64,000 nucleotides of DNA from Rutidosis leptorrhynchoides (Eukaryota > Streptophyta > Magnoliopsida > Asterales > Asteraceae): assembly GCF_046630445.1 (NCBI RefSeq), contig NC_092335.1, forward strand, positions 7,607,501 to 7,671,500, given 5' to 3'. Position 1 is the stretch's first letter. Each line of letters opens with the position of its first letter. A program made the position numbers and the translations under genes. Shown piece by piece: positions 1-10,512 of this stretch. The notes below the pieces were generated by a model, which was not told where the DNA came from, ran no database searches, and saw only the letters and a list, made by a program, of their open reading frames with translations.

Positions 1-1
1 G

Positions 2-598
2 TTTGCTGAACTAGTCTTAATGTGTCCAAACCTCATGACTCTCGAGTCCCTAAGAGTTGAACTTTACATGGATGGCCTTCCGAAGAGCATTCAACACAGG
101 GTAATGTCATCCAAACCCGCCAACCTACAAGAGGCTTTAACGATGGCTCGCCAATCTATAGAAACGGTGGATGAAATTGAAGCACCGGCACCAACGGCCG
201 AGGACCAACCGGGTAACAACAAAAGAAAATGGGAAGCCTCTCAATCCAGCAACTACAACAGCAACAACTTTGCCAAGGAACCTTTCACCTCCGTCGGCAA
301 GAAAAGTTATGCTGGAACTCGACCTTTTTGCAACAAATGCCACAAGCATCACTTTGGTGAATGTGGCAAGCTAATTTGCCACCGGTGCCAGGGAAGTGGT
401 CATATTGCCAAATATTGTGGAAGTACCGCCCCCGTCAGTCAAAAGGGACCCAACACACAAAAGCCGGGTGTTTGTTTCGAATGTCGCCAACCGGGTCATT
501 TTAGGAATGCTTGTCCAACGAAGAAAGCCAACCCCAACACACGCGGCCGAACTTCCAACATTAGCACCGAGGATGCTCGAGACGACATGAACTAGTCA
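2..598 (+). pseudogene. gag fragment of decayed chromovirus H
   Basis: This is the C-terminal part of a Ty3/gypsy gag, open at the left edge of the window. The reading frame runs in from base 2, with residues matching the end of a retrotransposon gag domain (FAELVLMCP). Two zinc knuckles follow, CHRCQGSGHIAKYC and CFECRQPGHFRNAC, which bind nucleic acid during packaging. The frame closes at a TAG near 593. The protease sequence continues in another frame past it, so a frameshift has broken gag from pol. The protease core then reads FDSD where FDSG is expected, and it is cut at 659 by insertion of L1. The rest of the protease resumes at 13762. H is older than L1 because L1 sits inside it. Confidence 0.85.
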
Positions 599-654
599 CG
601 GGTACATTTCTTCTTAACAACTCCTATACTTCATGTTTATTCGATTCGGATGTC

Positions 655-659
655 GATAA
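655..659. repeat. Target-site duplication GATAA, left copy (L1)
   Basis: GATAA lies directly before the TG that opens the left LTR of L1. The same five bases follow the CA that closes the right LTR at 13762-13766. A 5-bp duplication is usual for Ty3/gypsy integrases. Confidence 0.93.
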
Positions 660-3600
660 TGAAATGTCCCGTTCTTATTGATTAAAAACGTTCCATATTA
701 ATTGATTTCGTTGCGAGGTTTTGACCTCTATATGAGACGTTTTTCAAAGACTACATTCATTTTAAAACAAACCATAACCTTTATTTCATCAATAAAGGTT
801 TAAAAAGCTTTACGTAGATTATCAAATAATGATAATCTAAAATATCCTGTTTACACACCACCATTACATAATGGTTTACAATACAAATATGTTACAACAA
901 AATAAGTTTCTTGAATGCAGTTTTTACACAATATCATACAAGCATGGACTCCAAATCTCGTCCTTATTTAAGTATGCGACAGCGGAAGCTCTTAATAATC
1001 ACCTGAGAATAAACATGCTTAAAACGTCAACAAATATGTTGGTGAGTTATAGGTTTAACCTATATATATTAAATCATAATAATAGACCACAAGATTTCAT
1101 ATTTCAATACACATCCCATACATAGAGATAAAAATCATTCATATGGTGAACACCTGGTAACCGACATTAACAAGATGCATATATAAGAATATCCCCATCA
1201 TTCCGGGACACCCTTCGGATATGATATAAATTTCGAAGTACTAAAGCATCCGGTACTTTGGATGGGGCTTGTTGGGCCCGATAGATCTATCTTTAGGATT
1301 CGCGTCAATTAGGGTGTCTGTTCCCTAATTCTTAGATTACCAGACTTAATAAAAAGGGGCATATTCGATTTCGATAATTCAACCATAGAATGTAGTTTCA
1401 CGTACTTGTGTCTATTTTGTAAATCTTTTATAAAACCTGCATGTATTCTCATCCCAAAAATATTAGATTTTAAAAGTGGGACTATAACTCACTTTCACAG
1501 ATTTTTACTTCGTCGGGAAGTAAGACTTGGCCACTGGTTGATTCACGAACCTATAACAATATATACATGTATATCAAAGTATGTTCAAAATATATTTACA
1601 ACACTTTTAATATATTTTGATGTTTTAAGTTTATTAAGTCAGCTGTCCTCGTTAGTAACCTACAACTAGTTGTCCACAGTTAGATGTATAGAAATAAATC
1701 GATAAATATTATCTTGAATCAATCCACGACCCAGTGTATACGTATCTCAGTATTGATCACAACTCAAACTATATATATTTTGGAATCAACCTCAACCCTG
1801 TATAGCTAACTCCAACATTCACATATAGAGTGTCTATGGTTGTTCCGAAATATATATAGATGTGTCGACATGATAGGTCGAAACATTGTATACGTGTCTA
1901 TGGTATCTCAAGATTACATAATATACAATACAAGTTGATTAAGTTATGGTTGGAATAGATTTGTTACCAATTTTCACGTAGCTAAAATGAGAAAAATTAT
2001 CCAATCTTGTTTTACCCATAACTTCTTCATTTTAAATCCATTTTGAGTGAATCAAATTGCTATGGTTTCATATTGAACTCTATTTTATGAATCTAAACAG
2101 AAAAAGTATAGGTTTATAGTCGGAAAAATAAGTTACAAGTCGTTTTTGTAAAGGTAGTCATTTCAGTCGAAAGAACGACGTCTAGATGACCATTTTAGAA
2201 AACATACTTCCACTTTGAGTTTAACCATAATTTTTTGATATAGTTTCATGTTCATAATAAAAATCATTTTCTCAGAATAACAATTTTTAAATCAAAGTTT
2301 ATCATAGTTTTTAATTAACTAACCCAAAACAGCCCGCGGTGTTACTACGACGGCGTAAATCCGGTTTTACGGTGTTTTTCGTGTTTTCAGGTTTTAAATC
2401 ATTAAGTTAGCATATCATATAGATATAGAACATGTGTTTAGTTGATTTTAAAAGTCAAGTTAGAAGGATTAACTTTTGTTTGCGAACAAGTTTAGAATTA
2501 ACTAAACTATGTTCTAGTGATTACAAGTTTAAACCTTCAAATAAGATAGCTTTATATGTATGAATCGAATGATGTTATGAACATCATTACTACCTTAAGT
2601 TCCTTGGATAAACCTACTGGAAAAGATAAAAATGGATCTAGCTTCAACGGATCCTTGGATGGCTCGAAGTTCTTGAAGCAGAATCATGACACGAAAACAA
2701 GTTCAAGTAAGATCATCACTTGAAATAAGATTGTTATAGTTATAGAAATTGAACCAAAGTTTGAATATGATTATTACCTTGTATTAGAATGATAACCTAC
2801 TGTAAGAAACAAAGATTTCTTGAGGTTGGATGATCACCTTACAAGATTGGAAGTGAGCTAGCAAACTTGAAAGTATTCTTGATTTTATGTAACTAGAACT
2901 TGTAGAATTTATGAAGAACACTTAGAACTTGAAGATAGAACTTGAGAGAGATTAATTAGATGAAGAAAATTGAAGAATGAAAGTGTTTGTAGGTGTTTTT
3001 GGTCATTGGTGTATGGATTAGATATAAAGGATATGTAATTTTGTTTTCATGTAAATAAGTCATGAATGATTACTCATATTTTTGTAATTTTATGAGATAT
3101 TTCATGCTAGTTGCCAAATGATGGTTCCCACATGTGTTAGGTGACTCACATGGGCTGCTAAGAGCTGATCATTGGAGTGTATATACCAATAGTACATACA
3201 TCTAAAAGCTGTGTATTGTACGAGTACGAATACGGGTGCATACGAGTAGAATTGTTGATGAAACTGAACGAGGATGTAATTGTAAGCATTTTTGTTAAGT
3301 AGAAGTATTTTGATAAGTGTATTGAAGTCTTTCAAAAGTGTATAAATACATATTAAAACACTACATGTATATACATTTTAACTGAGTCGTTAAGTCATCG
3401 TTAGTCGTTACATGTAAGTGTTGTTTTGAAACCTTTAGGTTAACGATCTTGTTAAATGTTGTTAACCCAATGTTTATAATATCAAATGAGATTTTAAATT
3501 ATTATATTATCATGATATTATCATGTATGAATATCTCTTAATATGATATATATACATTAAATGTCTTTACAACGATAATCGTTACATATATGTCTCGTTT

Positions 3601-3909
3601 AAAAATCATTAAGTTAGTAGTCTTGTTTTTACATATGTAGTTCATTGTTAATATACTTAATGATATGTTTACTTATCATAGTATCATGTTAACTATATAT
3701 ATATCCATATATATGTCATCATATAGTTTTTACAAGTTTTAACGTTCGTGAATCACCGGTCAACTTGGGTGGTCAATTGTCTATATGAAACATATTTCAA
3801 TTAATCAAGTCTTAACAAGTTTGATTGCTTAACATGTTGGAAACATTTAATCATGTAAATATCAATCTCAATTAATATATATAAACATGGAAAAGTTCGG
3901 GTCACTACA
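660..3909 (-). repeat. 3' LTR of L1 (left copy)
   Basis: Runs from TGAAATGTCCCG to GGGTCACTACA and is nearly identical to 10513-13761. Small frames inside it, such as one at 3102-3335, recur in every copy only because the LTR recurs; they show no protein-like features. Confidence 0.95.
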
Positions 3910-3945
3910 GTACCTACCCGTTAAATAAATTTCGTCCCGAAATTT
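3910..3945 (-). other. Polypurine tract and conserved 3' motif of L1
   Basis: Read on the minus strand, TTTCGGGACGAAATTTAT is followed by AACGGGTAGGTAC, directly against the LTR end. This primes plus-strand synthesis. The same motif appears at the 3' end of H (16170-16211) and at 59472. Confidence 0.75.
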
Positions 3946-6900
3946 TAAGCTGTTGAAGGTGTTGACGAATCTTCTGGAAATAGATGCGGGTATTTCTTCT
4001 TCATCTGATCTTCACGCTCCCAGGTTAACTCGGGTCCTCTACGAGCATTCCATCGAACCTTAACAATTGGTATCTTGTTTTGCTTAAGTCTTTTAACCTC
4101 ACGATCCATTATTTCGACGGGTTCTTCGATGAATTGAAGTTTTTCGTTGACTTGAATTTCATCTAACGGAATAGTGAGATCTTCTTTAGCAAAACATTTC
4201 TTCAAATTCGAGACGTGGAAAGTGTTATGTACAGCCGCGAGTTGTTGAGGTAACTCAAGTCGGTAAGCTACTGGTCCGACACGATCAATAATCTTGAATG
4301 GTCCAATATACCTTGGATTTAATTTCCCTCGTTTACCAAATTGAACAACGCCTTTCCAAGGTGCAACTTTAAGTATGACCATCTCTCCAATTTCAAATTC
4401 TATATCTTTTCTTTTAATGTCAGCATAGCTCTTTTGTCGACTTTGGGCGGTTTTCAACCGTTGTTGAATTTGGATGATCTTCTCGGTAGTTTCTTGTATA
4501 ATCTCCGGACCCGTAATCTGTCTATCCCCCACTTCACTCCAACAAATCGAAGACCTGCACTTTCTACCATAAAGTGCTTCAAACGGCGCCATCTCAATGC
4601 TTGAATGGTAGCTGTTGTTGTAGGAAAATTCTGCTAACGGTAGATGTCGATCCCAACTGTTTCCGAAATCAATAACACATGCTCGTAGCATGTCTTCAAG
4701 CGTTTGTATTGTCCTTTCGCTCTGCCCATCAGTTTGTGGATGATAGGCAGTACTCATGTCTAGACGAGTTCCTAATGCTTGCTGTAATGTCTGCCAGAAT
4801 CTTGAAATAAATCTGCCATCCCTATCAGAGATAATAGAAATTGGTATTCCATGTCTAGAGACGACTTCCTTCAAATACAGTCGTGCTAACTTCTCCATCT
4901 TGTCATCTTCTCTTATTGGCAGGAAGTGTGCTGATTTGGTGAGACGATCAACTATTACCCAAATAGTATCAAAACCACTTGCAGTCCTTGGCAATTTAGT
5001 GATGAAATCTATGGTAATGTTTTCCCATTTCCATTCCGGGATTTCGGGTTGTTGAAGTAGACTTGATGGTTTCTGATGCTCAGCTTTGACCTTAGAACAC
5101 GTCAAACATTCTCCTACGTATTTAGCAACATCGGCTTTCATACCCGGCCACCAAAAATGTTTCTTGAGATCCTTGTACATCTTCCCCGTTCCAGGATGTA
5201 TTGAGTATCTGGTTTTATGAGCTTCTCTAAGTACCATTTCTCTCATATCTCCAAATTTTGGTACCCAAATCCTTTCAGCCCTATACCGGGTTCCGTCTTC
5301 CCGAATATTAAGATGCTTCTCCGATCCTTTGGGTATTTCATCCTTTAAATTTCCCTCTTTTAAAACTCCTTGTTGCGCCTCCTTTATTTGAGTAGTAATG
5401 TTATTATGAATCATTATATTCATTGATTTTACTCGAATGGGTTCTCTGTCCTTCCTGCTCAAGGCATCGGCTACCACATTTGCCTTCCCCGGGTGGTAAC
5501 GAATCTCAAAGTCGTAATCATTCAATAATTCAATCCACCTACACTGCCTCATATTCAGTTGTTTCTGATTAAATATGTGTTGAAGACTTTTGTGGTCGGT
5601 ATATATAATACTTTTGACCCCATATAAGTAGTGCCTCCAAGTCTTTAATGCAAAAACAACCGCGCCTAATTCCAAATCATGCGTCGTATAATTTTGTTCG
5701 TGAATCTTCAATTGTCTAGACGCATAAGCAATCACCTTCGTTCGTTGCATTAATACACAACCGAGACCTTGCTTTGATGCATCACAATAAATCACAAAAT
5801 CATCATTCCCTTCAGGCAATGACAATATAGGTGCCGTAGTTAGCTTTTTCTTCAATAACTGAAACGCTTTCTCTTGTTCATCATTCCATTCAAATTTCTT
5901 CCCTTTATGCGTTAATGCAGTCAAGGGTTTTGCTATTCTGGAAAAGTCTTGGATGAACCTTCTGTAGTAACCAGCTAGTCCTAAAAACTGGCGTATGTGT
6001 TTCGGAGTTTTTGGGGTTTCCCACTTTTCAACAGTTTCTATCTTTGCCGGATCCACCTTAATACCTTCTTTGTTCACTATGTGACCGAGGAATTGAACTT
6101 CTTCCAACCAAAATGCACACTTTGAAAACTTAGCGTACAATTCTTCCTTCCTCAATACTTCTAACACCTTTCTCAAATGTTCACCGTGTTCTTGGTCATT
6201 CTTTGAGTAAATAAGTATGTCATCAATGAAAACAATGACAAACTTGTCAAGGTATGGTCCACACACTCGGTTCATAAGGTCCATGAACACAGCTGGTGCA
6301 TTAGTTAAACCAAACGGCATGACCATAAACTCGTAATGACCGTAACGTGTTCTGAAAGCAGTCTTTGGAATATCATCTTCTTTCACCCGCATTTGATGAT
6401 ACCCGGAACGTAAGTCAATATTTGAATAAACAGACGAGCCTTGTAGTTGATCAAATAAGTCATCGATTCTCGGTAGTGGGTAGCGGTTCTTGATGGTAAG
6501 TTTGTTCAACTCTCGGTAGTCGATACACAACCTGAATGTACCATCTTTCTTCTTGACAAACAAAACAGGAGCTCCCCACGGTGATGTGCTTGGTCGAATG
6601 AAACCACTCTCTAAAAGTTCTTGTAATTGGCTTTGTAGTTCTTTCATCTCGCTGGGTGCGAGTCTGTAAGGAGCACGAGCTATTGGTGCAGCTCCTGGTA
6701 CAAGATCTATTTGAAATTCAACGGATCGATGTGGGGGTAATCCCGATAATTCTTTCGGAAATACATCAGGAAATTCTTTTGCGACGGGAACATCATTGAT
6801 GCTCTTTTCTTCAGTTTGTACTTTCTCGACGTGTGCTAGAACAGCATAGCAACCTTTTCTTATTAGTTTTTGTGCCTTCAAATTACTAATAAGATGTAGC

Positions 6901-7656
6901 TTCGTGTTGCCCTTTTCTCCGTACACCATTAAGGATTTTCCTTTTTCTCGTATAATGCGAATTGCATTTTTGTAACAAACGATCTCCGCTTTCACTTCTT
7001 TCAACCAGTCCATACCGATTATCACATCAAAACTCCCTAACTCTACTGGTATCAAATCAATCTTAAATGTTTCGCTAACCAGTTTAATTTCTCGATTCCG
7101 ACATATATTATCTGCTGAAATTAATTTACCATTTGCTAATTCGAGTAAAAATTTACTATCCAAAGGCGTCAATGGACAACTTAATTTAGCACAAAAATCT
7201 CTACTCATATAGCTTCTATCCGCACCCGAATCAAATAAAATGTAAGCAGATTTATTGTCAATAAGAAACGTACCCGTAACAAGCTCCGGGTCTTCCTGTG
7301 CCTCTACCGCATTAATATTGAAAACTCTTCCGCGGCCTTGTCCATTAGTGTTCTCCTGGTTCGGGCAATTTCTAATAATGTGGCCCGGTTTTTCACATTT
7401 ATAACAAACTACATTGGCATAACTTGCTCCGACACTACTTGCTCTGCCATTACTCGTTCCGACACCATTTGTTCCTTTCGTTCTATTAACCCCTGGTCCG
7501 TAGACCTCACACTTCGCCGTGCTATGACCATTTCTTTTACACTTGTTGCAAAATTTGGTGCAGAACCCCGAGTGATACTTTTCACACCTTTGGCATAGCT
7601 GCTTCTGATTGTTGTTGTTGTTGCGGTTATTATTGTTGTTGGGATGATTGTTGTAG

Positions 7657-7691
<35 letters not shown>

Positions 7692-8561
7692 GGGCCGTTT
7701 GTTGTAGTTGCGATTGATGTTGCGATTGTTGGGATAATTGTTGCGATTATTGTTGTAATTGCTGTTGTTGTTGTATTGGTGATTCTTATCACCGTTTTCC
7801 TCCCACTTTCTTTTGACTTGCTTCACATTGGCCTCTTCAGCAGTCTGTTCTTTAATTCTTTCTTCAATCTGGTTCACGAGTTTGTGAGCCATTCTACATG
7901 CATGTTGTATGGAGGCGGGCTCGTGTAAACTTATATCTTCTTGGATTCTTTCCGGTAATCCTTTCACAAACGCGTCGATCTTCTCTTCCTCATCTTCGAA
8001 TGCTCCCGGACACAATAGGCACAATTCTGTGAATCTTCTTTCGTACGTGGTAATATCAAATCCTTGGGTTCGTAACCCTCTAAGTTCTGTCTTGAGCTTA
8101 TTGACCTCGGTTCTGGGACGGTACTTCTCGTTCATCAACTGCTTGAATGCTGACCACGGTAGTGCGTACGCATCGTCTTGTCCCACTTGCTCTAGATAGG
8201 TATTCCACCATGTTAACGCAGAACCTGTGAAGGTATGCGTAGCGTACTTCACTTTGTCCTCTTCAGTACACTTACTTATGGCAAACACCGATTCGACCTT
8301 CTCGGTCCACCGTTTCAATCCGATCAGTCCTTCGGTTCCATCAAATTCCAAAGGTTTGCAGGCAGTGAATTCTTTGTAGGTGCATCCTACACGATTTTCT
8401 GTACTGCTAGATCCAAGGTTATTGTTGGTATGTAGCGCAGCCTGTACTGCGGCTATGTTTGAAGCTAGAAAAGTACGGAATTCCTCTTCATTCATATTCA
8501 CGGTGTGTCGAGTAGTCGGTGCCATTTCCTTCAAAATAGTCAAATGGAACAAGTTAATCAT
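3945..8561 (-). CDS. Gag-pol polyprotein of L1 (chromovirus), intact
   Basis: A single 1538-residue frame without stops or frameshifts, encoding all functions for retrotransposition. A gag domain lies at about residues 90-210. An Asn-rich stretch follows at about 258-318, encoded by a GTT microsatellite. Zinc-binding knuckles come next, including [14 protein letters not shown] and [14 protein letters not shown]. The protease has FDSGAD near residue 440. The reverse transcriptase has FIDDILIYS near 779. RNase H starts at YCDASKQG near 925. Integrase has an HHCC zinc finger near 1118-1155 and a D,D,E core at about 1187-1285. The C-terminus ([10 protein letters not shown]...KVRW...LTWE) resembles a chromodomain, which in this family guides integration to chromatin marks. 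Gag and pol are fused in one frame. The annotated start may be one of two in-frame Met codons; the second, about 12 codons in (MAPTTRHT), is equally plausible. Confidence 0.95.
7605..7780. repeat. TTG/GTT microsatellite inside L1 gag
   Basis: A long imperfect trinucleotide run, read as AAC/AAT codons on the minus strand. It gives gag an Asn-rich linker between the capsid-like domain and the zinc knuckles. It stays in frame. Confidence 0.9.
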
Positions 8562-8866
8562 ACAGAATATTAAGAGTAGTTAATAGTATTTCGTAGCATA
8601 ATATGAACTCATTTATAAAAGCTTTTTCTTCATATTAGCGTTTTATAAGTTTAAATTCGGGTAGTATCTACCCGTTAAGTTCATACTTAGTAGCTAATAT
8701 ACAATTCAACTACTACAATTCTATATGAAAAACTGATTATAATAATATTTCGCGTTCAAACTTTTATACAATATTTTACAAACTTACAATACCGCTTATT
8801 TTACATAAAGCATGAAATATAGCACACAATAACTTTGATACAAGATAGTTGTGAAGATAATTCTAG
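8562..8866 (-). other. Spacer between F-box ORF and gag in L1
   Basis: About 300 bp of AT-rich sequence with no coding signal on either strand. It holds GGTAGATACTACCCGAAT-like text on the minus strand but no motif I can name. Confidence 0.5.
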
Positions 8867-9550
8867 CTAGTACATAAGTCGTTCAGCAAAGGCAATAAAG
8901 ACACGTAATTCATACGTCCAGAAACAAGTCATGCATTCTGGTTTTACTAGGACTACTTCCCATCCTTGGTCTTGTGGAACATAACCGTTATGGCCGTTGA
9001 TAAGACAGCGTGTTGCAACGTCGTCAAAGGGACGAGGGTTACGTAATGTCCAACAGTCCCGTAACAATCTAAAAACCTCATTTCTTACCCCAATTACCGA
9101 CTCCGTCACTTGTGGGAACGTTTTGTTTAATAGTTGTAGGCCGATGTTCTTGTTCTCACTTTGGTGAGAGGATAACATTACTAATCCGTAAGCATAACAT
9201 GCTTCTTTATGTTGCATGTTAGCCGCTTTTTCTAAATCACGAAGTCCAATATTCGGATATATTGAGTCAAAATAATTTCTTAACCCATTGCGTAAAATAG
9301 CATTTGGGTTCCCCGCAATATATGCGTCAAAGTAAACACATCGTAACTTATGGATTTCCCAATGTGATATCCCCCATCTTTCGAACGAAAGCCTTTTATA
9401 AACCAAGGCATTCTTGGAACGTTCTTCGAATGTCTTACAAACTGATCTCGCCTTAAATAGTTGTGCTGAAGAATTCTGACCGACTTTAGACAAGATTTCA
9501 TCAATCATGTCTCCGGGTAGGTCTCTTAAAATATTGGGTTGTCTATCCAT
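8867..9550 (-). CDS. F-box protein carried by L1
   Basis: A 227-residue uninterrupted frame lying between the L1 leader and gag, in the same orientation as gag-pol. Residues 8-45 form an F-box (LRDLPGDMIDEILSKVG...ARSVCKTFEE), the segment that binds Skp1 in SCF ubiquitin ligases. A central helix-rich stretch has KAANMQHKEACYAYGLVML, similar to Sel1-like text, and the C-terminus has WTYELRVF. This arrangement recalls the plant F-box family of At2g35280/At1g67623 type; that assignment is from memory of the family. Ordinary chromoviruses do not encode such a protein, so it looks captured from a host gene. The intact frame in a young element makes expression possible, but there is no direct evidence for it. 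The mechanism, for example splicing or an internal start, is not evident. Confidence 0.85.
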   Translation of the reverse strand: MDRQPNILRDLPGDMIDEILSKVGQNSSAQLFKARSVCKTFEERSKNALVYKRLSFERWGISHWEIHKLRCVYFDAYIAGNPNAILRNGLRNYFDSIYPNIGLRDLEKAANMQHKEACYAYGLVMLSSHQSENKNIGLQLLNKTFPQVTESVIGVRNEVFRLLRDCWTLRNPRPFDDVATRCLINGHNGYVPQDQGWEVVLVKPECMTCFWTYELRVFIAFAERLMY

Positions 9551-9689
9551 TTTGTGTTTTTATACTGTAAAATAGACAAGAGTTAGATTCATAAAAAAAA
9601 AATACTTATTAATACAAGCAATTTTTACATATATCATAAAGCATAAGCACACTATATTACATATATTACACCACACGAATACAACTATC

Positions 9690-10304
9690 TTATTCCGACT
9701 CGCTTGTTTCTTCTTCTTCAGTTTTGGTTCGTTTTGCCCAGTTTCTAGGGATATATGATGTTCCCCTAATACGAGCAGTTATTTTCCACATTGGTTTAGA
9801 AAAACCTGGTGGTTTAGAGGTTCCCGGGTCATTGTTACAACTTAAGGACTTCGGGGGTTGACGATACATATAAAGTTCATCGGGGTTGGAATTAGATTTC
9901 TCTATTTTTATGCCCTTTCCCTTATTATTTTCTTTTGCCTTTTTAAATTCAGTTGAGGTAATTTCTATAAAATCATCGGAATTCTCGTCAGAATCTGATT
10001 CATCGGAGAATTGGTAATCCTCCCAATATTTTGCTTCCTTAGCGGAAACACCATTGACCATAATTAACCTTGGTCGGTTGGTTGAGGATTTTCTTTTACT
10101 TAACCGTTTTATTATTTCCCCCACCGGTTCTATTTCTTCATCCGGTTCCGATTCTTCTTCCGGTTCCGATTCTTCTTCTGGTTCCGACTCTTCTTCCGGT
10201 TCCTCTTCGGGAACTTGTGAATCAGTCCACGAATCATTCCAATTTACATTTGACTCTTCATTATTATTAGGTGAGTCAATGGGACTTGTTCTAGAGGTAG
10301 ACAT
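9690..10304 (-). CDS. Acidic repeat protein of L1, unknown function
   Basis: A 204-residue uninterrupted frame, the first ORF after the L1 leader and 139 bp upstream of the F-box ORF. The N-terminus is Ser/Asn-rich. Residues about 30-62 are a Glu-rich repeat built on EEESEP units, encoded by an 18-bp tandem repeat. A basic patch follows (KRLSKRKSS), then a second acidic Ser/Asp stretch (SDESDSDENSDD), and the C-terminus ends in Lys/Glu. I recognise no known domain. Composition suggests a disordered protein, perhaps nuclear given the basic cluster. It could be a captured host segment like the F-box ORF, or a rapidly evolving extra ORF of the element. Confidence 0.7.
   Translation of the reverse strand: MSTSRTSPIDSPNNNEESNVNWNDSWTDSQVPEEEPEEESEPEEESEPEEESEPDEEIEPVGEIIKRLSKRKSSTNRPRLIMVNGVSAKEAKYWEDYQFSDESDSDENSDDFIEITSTEFKKAKENNKGKGIKIEKSNSNPDELYMYRQPPKSLSCNNDPGTSKPPGFSKPMWKITARIRGTSYIPRNWAKRTKTEEEETSESE
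10129..10206. repeat. 18-bp tandem repeat in the acidic ORF
   Basis: About four copies of a GGTTCCGATTCTTCTTCC-type unit, each coding six residues (EEESEP) on the minus strand. Confidence 0.85.
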
Positions 10305-10497
10305 CTATCACATAATATCAAACGCGTTAAGAGATTAATATATCACATAATATTCACATGTTAAAAATATATAGTTTCCAACAAAATTTGTTAAGCAATC
10401 ATTTTTCAAGTAAACACGGTCGAAGTCCAGACTCACTAATGCATCCTAACAAACTCGATAAGACACACTAATGCAAATTCTGGTTCTCTAAGACCAA

Positions 10498-10510
10498 CGC
10501 TCGGATACCA
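10498..10510 (-). other. Primer-binding site of L1
   Basis: On the minus strand, TGGTATCCGAGC starts two bases from the 5' LTR. It differs by one or two bases from TGGTATCAGAGC, the complement of initiator-Met tRNA used by many plant elements. Element X has the perfect version at 37503-37514. Confidence 0.8.
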
Positions 10511-10512
10511 AC

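Noticed and set aside
871..1669. Two plus-strand frames (84 and 87 codons) repeated at 10724-11522
   Set aside because: LTR sequence antisense to the element, repeated only with the LTR.
3102..3335. A 77-codon minus-strand frame that recurs at 12954-13187 and 19897-20130
   Set aside because: It lies within LTR copies and recurs because the LTR does. Composition and lack of motifs give no reason to call a gene.
7644..7928. Val-rich plus-strand frame across the GTT repeat
   Set aside because: Antisense shadow of the gag microsatellite.
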